NCBI GenBank assembly: GCA_019925105.1
Contig: JAHGAU010000021.1
Coordinates: 124,001 to 188,000, forward strand
Direction: 5' to 3'
Origin: Niebla homalea
Taxonomy: Eukaryota; Ascomycota; Lecanoromycetes; Lecanorales; Ramalinaceae
DNA: 64,000 nt
Positions 52,801 through 64,000 of this stretch are shown one piece after another. Position numbers and translations under genes: made by a program. The notes beneath the pieces were generated by a model. That model did no database searches. It was not told where the DNA came from and saw nothing but the letters and a program-made list of their open reading frames with translations. Each line of letters starts with the position of its first letter. The stretch's first letter is position 1.

Positions 52801-53115
52801 TTTACCGGCTTTTTTACCCCCTTATTTACTTATTATCTCTATATTATTATTACGTATTTTACGCGTTTCAATACGCGTATTTTATTAACCTTAATTCCCT
52901 TATTTACTTTAAGCGTTATTTAATTTATTATTATTATATTACCCGTACGTATTATTACCGTTTCTATTAATATAGGTTACTTACCCGTTTACCACCTTAT
53001 TTTTAACTATTATACCACTTTTACTTATCGTACTTAATATATTTCTCTTATTATCATTAAAGCTATACGTATACGCATCGTTTTGGACCTCTGGGGTCCC
53101 TTTGTTCGTCGCCAT
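49878..53115 (-). mobile_element. LINE copy E (Tad1-like), 5' part only, minus strand
   Basis: The 5' end on the minus strand is at 53115, with the conserved block gatggcgacgaac. The copy is colinear with LINE B for about 3.24 kb, through ORF1 and the endonuclease to a point equivalent to about 8655 in B, just before D-K-A-P of the RT. There it meets the tail of LINE D. Loss of the 3' part is the opposite of the usual 5' truncation of LINEs, so a later rearrangement or deletion is likely. The block 52380-52700 is less AT-rich than most LINE sequence here. Confidence 0.9.
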
Positions 53116-53440
53116 CTCTAATTCAAGTATTTCAATTAATATATTTCTATAGAAAATATAATTTTAAGAATTAAATAATTTAATAAATTAATAACTTATT
53201 AAGGATTATTAAAATATAAATACGGTACTTATTAAATTTATTTAAAACACGTATATAAAATAACGGATAAGTTAACTTTAAAACTATAAAATAAAAAAGT
53301 AAATATTAAGATAAAATTATTATAAGTTATATTTTTAATAAATAAAAGGGTAATAAAAAGAAAAATTAATATTTTAAAATTATATAAAAACTATAAATAT
53401 ACATAAAGGAAAAAGGTATTATATTAAAAGATATTATTTT
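53116..53440. other. AT-rich spacer between LINE E and LINE F
   Basis: The two minus-strand LINEs are separated by 325 bases of nearly pure AT. I see no feature in it. Confidence 0.5.
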
Positions 53441-53821
53441 GATTGATTGATTGATTTATTTATATTACGGATTTAATTAAGCTAATTCCGGCGTTCCTTA
53501 ATACACGGTCTTTTAATTTTCTTAGTAACCGTAAAAACCTGATACTTATAGCGTTAAGGCGAAAAAACGGTATTTATCAGACCTTTACTTATTACCCCCT
53601 AAGGGTAAAGAGTATTAATGGCTATTTAAGGGGTAGCGATTAATTTATATAACTTTTACGTTTTAACTCTATTAAGGAAATCTATAATATTACGACCGTA
53701 TTATTATAGGGGTTACCTTTAAACCTATAGCTCTTCCGTATCTTTATTAATTTACTTAATATTAATATTAAATTATATTTTTAAATACCCTTACCGATAT
53801 ATATTTTTTACCCCTCCGTTA
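53441..53821 (-). mobile_element. LINE copy F, 3' end piece
   Basis: The minus-strand tail appears as gattgattgattgattt at 53441. The next 380 bases match the 3' end of the other LINE copies in reverse complement. The piece stops at the CGTTA next to the Gypsy LTR and resumes at 61564 on the other side. Confidence 0.92.
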
Positions 53822-54199
53822 TATTAGCGCCTAGCGCTCAGCAAGCGCCTAGCGCATACCAAGCATACCAAGTATACCAAGCACCGGCTTATTTAAGGGC
53901 TATGGCCAAATAGCGTAGCCGTTTAAGCGGTAGCTTTTAAAATTAAAGGCTTCAGGAGTTCAGGCCTTTTATATACGGGTATACGTAATTATAACCGGGG
54001 TCAAAGTTATTACTATTATGGTCTAAGTTACCCTTAAGACCGGTTATTTAAGATAAACCTATATCCAGTTAATTTATAATTCCTTAAGAATTAATTTACC
54101 TTTTAAATTTAAGTATTAAATTTATAATTATACTTTACGTCTTTTATAAACCTTTTTTAATTAGCCTTATTAGCTATAAGCCGGCGGACCTATTTAATA
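53822..54199 (+). repeat. Gypsy-2 5' LTR
   Basis: The 378-bp LTR starts tattagcgcc. Short internal repeats are visible near its 5' end, including gcgcctagcgc twice and ataccaag-type units about three times (53853-53881). Confidence 0.95.
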
Positions 54200-55305
54200 T
54201 TCTAATTCTTCTTCTTTTTAAAATAAAAGGCCTAAAGTAAAATATATCTTTTTATTTTTTAAAACGATTTACGGAAGTAATTAATAATAAAAACCTTTAA
54301 GGATTAATTTAAGGATTAAGTTAAAAACCCCCCCTTAAAGGAAGTATCGTATTATATAAAACGTTAACGGAACGTTAAATTAACTTTAATCGCTTAAAAT
54401 AGGCGTAACTCCGCTATAATAAAGTTTTGGTTAAAGCTTAAATGCTAAAACTTAAACGGGAAGCCAATTAATTAAAAGAATAAAATTAAAGTTCTTAAAC
54501 GTTATTTTCTTTTTACGGTCTTAGTAATATTAACCGGGGTATTAGGAGCCTTTTATTAGGGACGTATTACGCCGCCGCTTAAAAAGCTATAAGTATCTTT
54601 CTACCCTTTAAATATAATAAATCCTTTAAGTTAGCCACCTTATTTAAGTATACGGGTAAGTCTAAAGGTAAATATTAACAGTGATTTATTATTATAGAAA
54701 AGTCTTTTTTATTAAGCCCGGATTACTTTTTAAATAATTATATTAAAATCGTATATTACTTATAGTCTATTAATTATATTATCTAAAACTTAAACCCCCT
54801 TTTAATCCGGACCTTTACTTTTAAAGAGTTTAAAATTAAACTTATAGATTAAGTAATTAATCCAGAAAACCGTTGGCTATCTTATTATAAGCGTTTTAAA
54901 GATATAAAATAATGGTTAAATTAAAAGGTTATTATTTTTCATAATTATCTTAAAATAATTAAAGAGGACTTATTTATTTTACCGGATAAATTTAAGGTTT
55001 ATACGTTTTTTATAAAGTTATTATTAAACTTAAAGTTTAAAATTATTTCTACCGGAAACGTCTTAAGTATTTATAATATTATCGTTACGGCGGCTATTAT
55101 ATAAGAGGGAAACTTAAAATATTTTATTATAATTATTATTATTAACGTTAATTATTTAATTAATAAAAGTAAATTTCTTAATAATAAGGTATTAAGGTTT
55201 AAGAATAATAGCGTAAAGCCGGCTCGTCCCGTTAAGGTTAATAATTAATGCGGTAAGAAACGTAAAGCCGAATTAAAACCTAATTTAACGTATAAGGATT
55301 TTAAA

Positions 55306-55347
55306 TATTATACTTATTATAAAAAAGGTTATATTTCGCTTAATTAT
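55306..55347 (+). pseudogene. Gag zinc knuckle of Gypsy-2, all ligands Tyr
   Basis: The frame reads Y-Y-T-Y-Y-K-K-G-Y-I-S-L-N-Y. Residues 1, 4, 9 and 14 have C-x2-C-x4-H-x4-C spacing, and the Gly before the former His is kept. All four ligands are tyrosine, the RIP products of Cys and His codons. The knuckle would have packaged element RNA. Confidence 0.88.
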
Positions 55348-56099
55348 TTTAAAAAAGATAACGTTAAGGTTATAGTTATAAATATTATAAATAAGAAGTA
55401 TATTAGGTTAAAAAACGCTAATATTTCGGCGGCGTTTTAAGGCCGGAGCTAGAATAAAGATTAATAAAGATTAACTTTACCTTTTATATTAAAAACTGGA
55501 TTAAACTTAAGGGTAATTAATAGTTATTTATAATATTACTTAATATAAGAGTTTAAGTGAATTTAATTTTATAACGGTTTATAGTCCAATAAAACTTATA
55601 GTTTATCCCCGCCGTCTTACCGTAAGCTGGATTACTCAATAATAATAAGGTTTATTATTATAAAGTTTATTAATTATAATATAATTTAATTAATAATTAA
55701 GGATAAATAAAGCTATATAAAATACTTTTTTATATTATAAATTAAAACGGATTAAACGTAATTCTGGATCTCCCCGTATTAAAGTCCCTTAAAATTATAT
55801 TTAATCCGGCGGTTAATTAATAACGTTTTAAAGTTAAATTTAATAATTTATAAATTAATAATATCTAAAAGTTTAATTAAACTTTAATAAAAATTAATAA
55901 TATCTTTATAATTATATATATTAACGTAACGATAACGCCCTTAAAAAAGGTATTATAAGGTTTTATTTAAAGTTCTATAAATATAGCCGTAATATAAGAA
56001 TTTATTAATTTAATTATTCCGTAAGAATTAAACGATTACGTAAATATTTTTTTTAATAAGATAACTAATATTTTATTTAAGTTAAAAAAGGGTAATTAC

Positions 56100-56700
56100 G
56101 TAATCGACTTAAATAGAAAGAAACCACCTTATAAACCTTTATATAACCTATTTAAGACTAAATTAGCGGAGTTCCGGCAATATCTTAATAATATTTTAAC
56201 CCGGGGTTAAATTTATTACTTAACGTCCCCTATAAATACCCTTATCCTTTTCATTTTAAAAAAGGATGGCGGCCTTCGTTTTTATGTGGATTACTGGGGT
56301 TTAAATACGGTTACGGTTAAAAATCAATACCTATTATTTTTAATTATTAAGACTCTTAACCGGTTAAATGGCTCCTTACGGTTTATTAAGTTAAACCTTA
56401 AAGATACTTATTATTAACTTTAAATTAAATAGGGCAATAAATAGAAGATAACGTTCCGTACGCATTATAATTATTTTAAGTATTTAATTATATTATTCAG
56501 ATTAATAAATACCTTAACGACTTTTTAAGCCTATATTAATTAAACCTTTACCGGCCTTATTAACGTAACCTATATAGTTTATCTTAATAATATCCTTATT
56601 TTTAATAAAAAGTTAACGGATTATTAACGTTATATTAAATAAGTCCTTAATTAATTATGTTAATTTTAATTTTATATTAATTTAAAGAAATATTAATTTA
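56100..56700 (+). pseudogene. Reverse transcriptase relic of Gypsy-2
   Basis: K-K-D-G-G-L-R-F at 56259-56282 is followed by V-D-Y and G-L-N, the classic start of a Gypsy polymerase palm. The active-site box at 56580-56591 reads Y-L-N-N where Y-L-D-D is expected, so both catalytic aspartates are lost. Downstream stops fall at expected Gln and Trp codons. Confidence 0.93.
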
Positions 56701-57949
56701 ATATTACTTAAGTTAAATTCTTAGAATTTATAATCTTTATAAAAAGGATATAAATAGATTAAGAACGTATTAAGGTAATTAAGGATTAACTTACCTTAAA
56801 GACTTACCGGGATATCTAGGTCTTTTTAGGGTTTTCTAACTTCTATAAGCGTTTTATTTATAAATACTTAAGGATAACTGAACCTTTAATAAGTTTACTT
56901 AAGGGCAGTAAAGAAAGAAAGAAGGCTAGGTTATTAAAGTAGAATAATACGGTAACGGCGGCGTTTAACCGGCTACGTAATATATTCAGCAATACGCCAT
57001 TACTTTATTACTTTAATCCAGAAAAGGAAATACAGGTAGAAACCAATACGTTTAATTTTACCATCGCCGGTATCTTATTTCAATAATTTAAGGAAAGTTA
57101 TTAACGCTTAATAACTTATTAATCCCGGAAAATATAACTTATTAAATAAAATTATAAAATATATAATTAAAAGCTTCTCGTTATTATTATAGCGTTTAAA
57201 TAATAACGTTATTACTTAAAAGGAAGCGTTAAAATTATTTAAATATAAATAAATTATAATAATCTTTAAGGGTTTATAAAATAATTAACTTTAAGCTTAT
57301 ACCAAATTAAATAAGCCTTAAAACTTATTAGTTATAACTTTAAAGTATTTTATCATTAAGGTAAAATAAACCCTATTAATTTACCATTAAGACGTCTAGA
57401 TTATAAGGGAGTCTTACCTTTTAATATTATCCTTTTACTTACGTTATAGAATAAGTTTATTCTTTGATCAGAAGAGTTACCGGAACGCCGGCGGACCGCA
57501 GCTATAAATTATATGCCTTTACTTATATTAAAGGGTATTTAAGTTATTATCTTATAAAAAGAAATACATTAATTACCTAAAAACGCTTATAAAAAATTAA
57601 TCTTAATATAACGGCTTATTAAAGATTTATAAATTAACGATAAATTTATTTATAAAATTAAGGAAACCGCCGTTAAGCCGGCTAAAGATCGTTTATAATT
57701 TAATAAAGTTTAAAATATTAACCCAATCGGCCTTATTAAGTATAATAACCGGTTATACGTTTTTAAAGATATAATAATTTAAAAGGAATTAATTAATAAA
57801 TATTATAACGATAAGTTAACGGGTTATTTTAATATTAATAAAATTTATAAATTATTAATCCAGAAGTATTATTAAGACGGTTTAAAAGTTTAAGTAACGG
57901 ATTACGTTAAAATATATAATATATATTAAAGAGTTAAGGTATACCGTTA

Positions 57950-58400
57950 TTGCCCTTACGGTAAATTAACTTAACTCTTTCCTCCGGTATAGCCTTAGAA
58001 AAAATTAATTATAAACTTCGTTACCGGATTACCTTTTAATAAACGTAAAAAATAAGTTTATAACTTAATTTTAATAATCGTAAACCGCTATATAAAGATA
58101 TATTGTTATTTACTTACGATAAAGAGTATAAACGCCGTTATATTGGTTAAATTACTATTTAAGGAAATATTCTTTAAGTATAATATATTAAACGGGATCG
58201 TTATTAATAAAGGCTCCGTTTTTACGAATAATTACTAAGGTTTAATATATTGCTATTTAAAAATAATACGTAAACTTAATACCGTATTTTACCCTTAAAT
58301 TAATAAATAAACTAAACGTTAATATTAAAGAATAAAATAATACTTAAAAATATTTACCGGCTTAGAATAAATAAATTAAGTAAATTTATTATTTATAATT
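57950..58400 (+). pseudogene. Integrase relic of Gypsy-2
   Basis: Around 58211-58237 the frame reads G-S-V-F-T-N-N-Y, the expected G-S-x-F-T-S block of the catalytic core. Downstream is the degraded H-P-Q-T-x-G-Q-T region, with stops at the Gln codons. Order and spacing fit a Ty3/Gypsy integrase. Confidence 0.87.
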
Positions 58401-58896
58401 AAGTATTCTTATATAAATATATATTATTTAAGTTTAAAATATAGCCCTTTTTATATTAATTATAAATATAATCTTAAAATCTATTTTAAGTTTAAGGATA
58501 AATTTATTAAGGAAGAAGTACCTATAATAAAAGAAAAAGTTAAAATTTTAAACGATATTTATAAAAAGTTAACGGAATAATAACGCTATATATTAAGATT
58601 AATTAAATAAATTTATAATAAAAAATATTAATTAAAGTTATATAACGTTAATAATCTAATAATACTAAATATTAAAAACCTTAAATTTAAATAATTAAGT
58701 AAAAAACTTATATCTTAATTTATTAAACCCTTTAAAATTAATAATAAGATTGGATAATAAACGTACCGCCTTTTCCTCCTTATAAGTTATTATATTTACT
58801 TTATAATTTATATTTCCTTTCTTAAGCTATATTATATTTAAATTAACGATAAAACGACAGAAGCAATAATATATTCTTTAAAACTTATCGTTAATA

Positions 58897-59055
58897 AAGA
58901 AGAATAAGAGATTAAAAAAATTACGGATTATATTAAGAATTCCCGGGATATTTAATATAAAATTAAATAACTTAATTAAGGCTTTAAATATAATTAATAA
59001 GTTCCAATAGGTAACTTAAATAACGTATAAAAGCTATAGAAATAATATAATAAAA
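58897..59055 (+). pseudogene. Chromodomain relic of Gypsy-2
   Basis: The frame reads E-I-K-K-I-T-D-Y (with one stop before it), then Y-K-I-K, a stop, and later P-I-G-N-L. This has the E-x-E-x-I-x-x, Y-x-V-K-W and P-x-x-N-L layout of a chromodomain, with the Trp codons turned to stops. It identifies the element as a chromovirus. This is a motif reading by eye. Confidence 0.78.
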
Positions 59056-60868
59056 TAACGTAAAAGAAGAGGAAACGGATATAAAGTTGATGTTACGATA
59101 ACTTAAAATTTTATATTATAATTAATAACTATATATAATAATTAATATCGCAGGTTACTTTATTAATATACTTTTTCCTTACGTAAGTTATTAAGGATCT
59201 ATTATAATTCTATTTAATAAAACGTAATACGCTTAATATAATTAACGTTATAATAACGTTTATTCGTTTATTATAATCGTAATAATTAATTTATAAGTAT
59301 AATAATACCGTAAATATAAGAACGTAAAAATAAATTATAAACGTTTAAAAACGCTTATTAATAAATTAATATTAAATTAAAAGGAAATAAAGTTAAAGTA
59401 TTAATAATTAAAGATTAATTAAAATATATTATAGTTTAATTAACGTTTTAAAAGCTATAATATTATATTTATATTATTATTTAATAATATATAAATTATA
59501 AGCGCTTAAATATTAAATGTTAAATACTTATAATATATATAAAGAAAATAAAAATAATCTATAACGCCGTTACGTTAGCGTAACGGGCCTTCTCCCCCTT
59601 CTTTTTCTTTTTTTCCTTTTTATATTTTTAGAGTTGGATAAGTATTAACGGATTAAACGGAATATAACGATTTTACCCTCTTATTCCTTTTCTGTTTTAA
59701 GGTTAACCCGACTTTAATATTAACGGGTTAAGAGGCTCCTTAATACGCTTTAGAGTTATTACTTTCCGGAATTAAAATTAACCCTTTAACCGCCGCCGCC
59801 GAGGTAAATTATATTTCCTTTATTTCTATATCTTCGTTTTTATCTTCGTCCGTTTTAAAGCCCTTAAATTTAAAGTAATTAACGGGACGCTTAATAAAGG
59901 AAGCCCGGTCTTTTTCCGTATTGCTTTCTATTTAAAAGATATTAACGTTAACGTTAAGTTATTATTATATCGGGATATACTTCTGCTTTAAATCTAACGA
60001 TCTCCGCCTCCGCGGCGAAGGCCCGATATAACCACTTCTTTACTTCCCCCTTAAAGGCCGCTATCGACCTATAAGTTTTTAATTAGGTATAGCGATACGC
60101 CGGCTTAACTATATAATACGTTATTTCTATATATCTATATAACTTATATTAAACTTTAAACTTATAAAGGAATTTATCGTATTAACGTAATAAATAAGAT
60201 CTTTCCTGGGGCCGTAACGCTTAATTAAGCTTATATATTACTTTATATACCTTCTTAATAAGCTTATCCGGGAACTATATTTAATTAAAACGTTAACGTT
60301 TTAATAACGATATAATCTTATGGTACGATAATGGCCATTATAGCCTTTAAACTTATATTAATTATAAAAACCGATATTACGAATATAAGGCTTATTCTGT
60401 AAAAAATATATAGAGTATAAGGTATTTATATATTATTAATTTTATCTAATTATAAATATATTCTTATTATAATACGTTAATAAAACGTTATTATATTACG
60501 TAAGTATTATATATTAGGATATTGGGATAATATTTATTTTACTCTTTTATTTACGTTATATTAACGTACGTTTATTTATTATTATTACGGATTATTATTA
60601 TATTAAGTATATAAACGCTTATATATAATTAATATAATTTATTATAATAATAAGGATACGGATAAAAGTTACTTTTATATATTAATTAAATATTATAATT
60701 AAAGTTTACGTATAATATACTTATAAAAGTTATTAAAATTATTAAAAAAAGAAAAAGAAGAAATTTAAAATAATAATAAACCTTTTATTACTTAATTATT
60801 ATCATATTATAATAAATTAATAAGTAAATTCCTAGGTAACGACTTAATTATTAATTAATATTATTAAG

Positions 60869-61125
60869 ACTCTTTTCTTACTTACCTTTTTTTATTGGGT
60901 TTTATAAGGGGGTTTTTAATGAACTTTATTATATTACGTTAATTATACGCCGACGTATAATGTTTTATTACGTCCGATATATTAAACAATGTTTTTAATA
61001 TATACTTTAAAGTATATATATAAACTCTTTTCTTTTTACCCTTTTTTTATTGGGTTTTAATAATAGGTTTTTAACGAGCTTTACGTATACGCCGGCTGCG
61101 TATTAATGTCTTTTTTATAATATTA
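60869..61125. repeat. Two direct repeats of about 100 bp, 155 bp apart
   Basis: The pattern actcttttct, then tttttattgggtttt, then aatgaactttat or aacgagctttac, then tacgccg, occurs from 60869 and again from 61024. Both copies lie just before the 3' LTR of Gypsy-2. Confidence 0.8.
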
Positions 61126-61164
61126 TTACTTATTTATATAATTTTTATCTTTAAGGATTAAAGT

Positions 61165-61180
61165 ATAAAAAAGGAGGTAT
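61165..61180 (+). promoter_or_regulatory. Polypurine tract of Gypsy-2
   Basis: The bases aaaaaaggagg directly precede the 3' LTR (start 61181) and are the expected plus-strand primer. Confidence 0.8.
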
Positions 61181-61558
61181 TATTAACGCTTAACGCTTAA
61201 TAAGCGCTTAACGTATATTAAGTATATTAAGTATATTAAGTATTGGTTTACTTAAGGACTATAGTTAAATAACGTAGCCGTTTAAGCGGTAACTTTTAAA
61301 ATTAAAGGCTTTAGGAGTTTAAGCCTTCTATATACGGGTATACGTAACTATAACCGGGGTTAAAGTTATTACTACTATAATTTAAGTTACCCTTAAGACC
61401 GGTTATTTAAGATAAGCCTATGTCCAACCAGTTTATAATTCCTTAAGAATTAATCTACCTTTTAAATTTAAGTATTAAATCTATAGTTATACTTTACGTC
61501 TTCTATAAACCCCTTTTAACTAGCCCCGCCAGCTGTGAGCCGGCGGACCTGTCTAATA
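61181..61558 (+). repeat. Gypsy-2 3' LTR
   Basis: This 378-bp LTR has the same length as the 5' copy. Most visible differences are transitions in both directions. CGTTA follows it. Confidence 0.95.
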
Positions 61559-61563
61559 CGTTA

Positions 61564-64000
61564 TTATTGCCGTTAATATTATTATACCCCTTTTTTACGC
61601 TGTATTAATATTATATCCTTAAGCCCTTTATTAAGTTCAATTTTATGCCGTTATTTTAAGGATTTAAACCGGTAATAGGGCTCGTTAATTAAATATTTAG
61701 CGAATTCGTTTATTTTTATAGTGAAATTAAATTACGTTAATAACTTAATAAATATTATAAACTTAACGGCCGCTTATATACTTTATTTTATAGATAGTAT
61801 TTAATGGTAATTATAAGTATTAACCTTTATTATAAGTTTTAATTCAACTTTAATAAATAAAGGATATAAAATAAGGATATATATAATATCTTATTTTCTT
61901 TATTTATACTTATATTTAATGTCCGTCCGACCTTTAATATATATAATAAATAGGAAATAAGTTAAATTATTCTTATCCGTCCGGAGTTAAATTATTAATA
62001 CGTTATTACTTTTCCTTATAATATTATTATAACGGAAATATTTATTAATAATCTTTTTATCGTTAAAAGTTAAGTAATAATAATTTTAAGGTATAAAGTC
62101 CTTATATTTTTATTAGCGTTTAATTTACTTTATTATAGCCTATAAAGTAATCGTTATAATTTTTATTTTTTAAATCCTTTTAATTTTAATTTTTTTTTAC
62201 GCCTGGCGGGAATTTATATACGCTTAAATTAATTTCCGGAATACCGGTAAAATTATTTTTTTCTTAATTTATTCCTATTTTATTTTAATAAGAAAAAAGA
62301 TAAATATCTTTAATTTATTCCTTTTAACTTAAGGCTTATTAAGATTCTGGCGGATCCGCCCGTTTCCTATTATCGTAAGTAAATATATATATCTTTTTAA
62401 CTTTACTTAAATAATTATTTAATTTAATAAAACCTCCATTAACGGTATAAGAACCTTAAACTTTAATACCGGGATAAAAGTTATTTTATAAGTACCGTTA
62501 ATTACCTTTAAATATTAATTCTAGACTTTTTATAATATTTAAATAAACTTTTTCTTATATCCTGGAGTACTTTTAAGTATATATTAAATAACTATAACGT
62601 ATATTATAATTAACTTTATTATAACTTAATAAATAGTCCGGGCCTCTTATAATATAGCTTTTTATATTAATATATTTTTTTAAGGGCTTTAATTTTATTA
62701 TTAAAGGTATTAATTAATATATTATCGGGTCTTTTAAGGGGTAAGAATTTAAAAATAAACTTTAATTTCTTATTTTATTCCTTATTATATTTTATTAACT
62801 TTTAAATATTACGAGGTAAAACCGTTAAGTTATATATTATAAAATAAAAATATATTTATTTAACCTTTTTAATAATCCTTTCTTTTTTTTTTTTTTTTTT
62901 TTAAGTAACCCTTAATTAATTAAGTATTTCTTAATTTTTATATTTAAAAGTTTATTTAATTAATTCTCTCGCTTTTATAATTATAATTATATACCCTTTA
63001 TTTTAATAAATTTTAACTCGTTAAAAAAGTTTTATTATTAAGATTATCTTATTAATTATTTTATTTAATATTTTTATTATTTACTTTATGAAGAAGTCGA
63101 TCCGGTCTTTATTATTTAATTAAGGGAGGTCCGTAAATTATATTACCGTCTCCTCCGCTTTTATATAAACCTTTATTTCCTTAATCGTTTTTTACGCCCT
63201 TTTTACCGGTAATAATAAGGTTATATTAACGGTCTAATCCAGGGTTATTTATATCAATATATAATTTAAGTTATATTTTAAGTTTTTTTATAACTTATAT
63301 ATTATAATCGTATTAATAATCTTTTCCGTATTAAAAGTTAAATTAATCGTTATTTTAAACTTATAACTTTTTTACGTAATAATCCTTTATAGTATTAATA
63401 ATAAAAGGTTAACCTAAGCGGTAACTATTAATAGGTTATTTAATTTAATATAATTTATCGTATATTTTCTTTTATTTTATATATAATAATATAAGTTAAA
63501 ATCTTTAAGCAATATATACTTATTTAAAATAATTAAGACCTCTTTAAGTAATAATATTATAAAAGGTTTTTTTTTATTGACCGGCGGTAGGTTATATACG
63601 TTATAAATATTAAAGTCGCCTTTTAAGTCCCCTTTTTTTATAATACGGAATATATAAAAAATTTTATTATAATAAGTAACATTTTAATTATTTACGTTAA
63701 GCCGTTTATTTATAAAGAAATATATTTTAATTATTTTATTCCTTTTAAAAATTAAATAAAACCCCTTTTTAAGTTAATAAATTAATATATATATAAATTA
63801 TATAATAATTCCTATATTATTATAATGTTAATATTTTTAACTTTTTTAAATTTAAATATTAATATTATTACTTTAATTCCTTTATTACGGACGTTATATT
63901 ATATTACTTTTAAAAACGTTAATATATTATATATTAATTTTTATAAAGACTTTTTCTTTTATAGCCGTTTAAGTTATAGACTTTTTATTAAAGTTAAACG
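61564..64000 (-). mobile_element. LINE copy F, main piece, with an internal deletion; runs off the right edge
   Basis: The minus-strand sequence continues LINE F from the Gypsy insertion point. It is colinear with LINE B except near 62668. There it jumps from the equivalent of about 8556 in B (before D-K-A-P) to about 9700, removing some 1.15 kb that includes the RT active site. At the window edge it has reached the equivalent of about 7247 in B, in the ORF1/ORF2 junction region. The 5' end is outside the window. Confidence 0.92.

Larger units (their letters stand above)
59060..61180. other. Extra 3' region of Gypsy-2, about 2.1 kb, possible minus-strand coding relic
   Basis: Chromoviruses usually end shortly after the chromodomain, so this length is unexpected. 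Bases 59560-60230 are less AT-rich. On the minus strand they give stretches such as A-F-K-G-E-V-K-K-W-L and a basic K-R-K-K-R-K-R-R segment, broken by stops and apparent frame changes. No family was recognised. An 8-bp perfect stem with a 4-base loop lies at 59567-59586 (ccgttacg / cgtaacgg). A partial tandem duplication is near 60869-61125. Confidence 0.5.
53822..61558 (+). mobile_element. Chromodomain Ty3/Gypsy LTR retrotransposon (Gypsy-2), nested in LINE F
   Basis: Two LTRs of exactly 378 bp (53822-54199 and 61181-61558) are flanked by CGTTA on both sides (53817-53821 and 61559-61563). Both LTRs now begin TA and end TA, the RIP products of TG...CA. Plus-strand relics in order are a gag zinc knuckle (55306-55347), RT (about 56100-56700), RNase H (about 57010-57350), integrase (about 57950-58400) and chromodomain (58897-59055). 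A purine tract abuts the 3' LTR. The total is 7737 bp. About 2.1 kb of non-pol sequence lies between the chromodomain and the 3' LTR. All frames are broken. Confidence 0.96.

Noticed and set aside
44077..53115. Simple insertion of LINE D into LINE E
   Set aside because: Sequence left of 44077 does not continue LINE E, and no target duplication of D was found.

Overview
The window looks like an AT-rich, gene-poor heterochromatic block of a filamentous ascomycete (Pezizomycotina) genome that has undergone heavy repeat-induced point mutation (RIP). The signs are retroelement families known from fungi (Tad1-like LINE, chromodomain Ty3/Gypsy, Ty1/Copia), reading frames shredded by stops where Gln or Trp codons would be, LTR pairs that differ almost only by transitions, and catalytic or zinc-binding residues replaced in the way CpA-to-TpA change predicts (Asp-Asp to Asn-Asn, Cys and His to Tyr). 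I see no intact conventional gene, rRNA or tRNA. The species cannot be named from the sequence.

Layout. (1) 1-21262: three plus-strand copies of one Tad1-like LINE (A partial at 1-3733, B 5394-11217, C 15468-21262), each ending in an aatc-type tail; B and C have likely target-site duplications. Between B and C lie two related LTR-like repeats (11598-11777, 13516-13698) and a 767-bp element with 19-bp terminal inverted repeats (12576-13342). (2) 21841-22471: a pair of ~250-bp direct repeats. (3) 22472-40600: a minisatellite-rich locus built from six ~85-bp modules alternating with G-K-type short tandem repeats, hit three times by LTR elements: a 163-bp solo LTR (duplication GGATC), a minus-strand Copia (23064-36486, TAATA) that itself contains a minus-strand Gypsy (25293-32206, TTTTC), and a 2.4-kb non-autonomous Copia-like element (37774-40211, GGGCC). 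The Copia carries a 350-bp perfect AAT microsatellite; beside it is a perfect 36-copy 9-bp array. (4) 40600-44076: unidentified AT-rich DNA with one 35-bp tandem repeat. (5) 44077-64000: LINE copy D (plus), abutting a 3'-truncated copy E (minus), then LINE copy F (minus, running off the right edge), which is split by a plus-strand chromodomain Gypsy (53822-61558, duplication CGTTA).

Functionally the window is a graveyard of mobile elements. Element boundaries are often exact to the base because LTR pairs have equal lengths and flanking duplications survive, so the insertion order can be read: minisatellite locus, then Copia, then Gypsy inside Copia; LINE F, then Gypsy inside it. The least expected parts are the modular minisatellite locus, whose modules can be read in a partly conserved open frame, and the ~2 kb of extra sequence between the chromodomain relic and the 3' LTR of the right-hand Gypsy.
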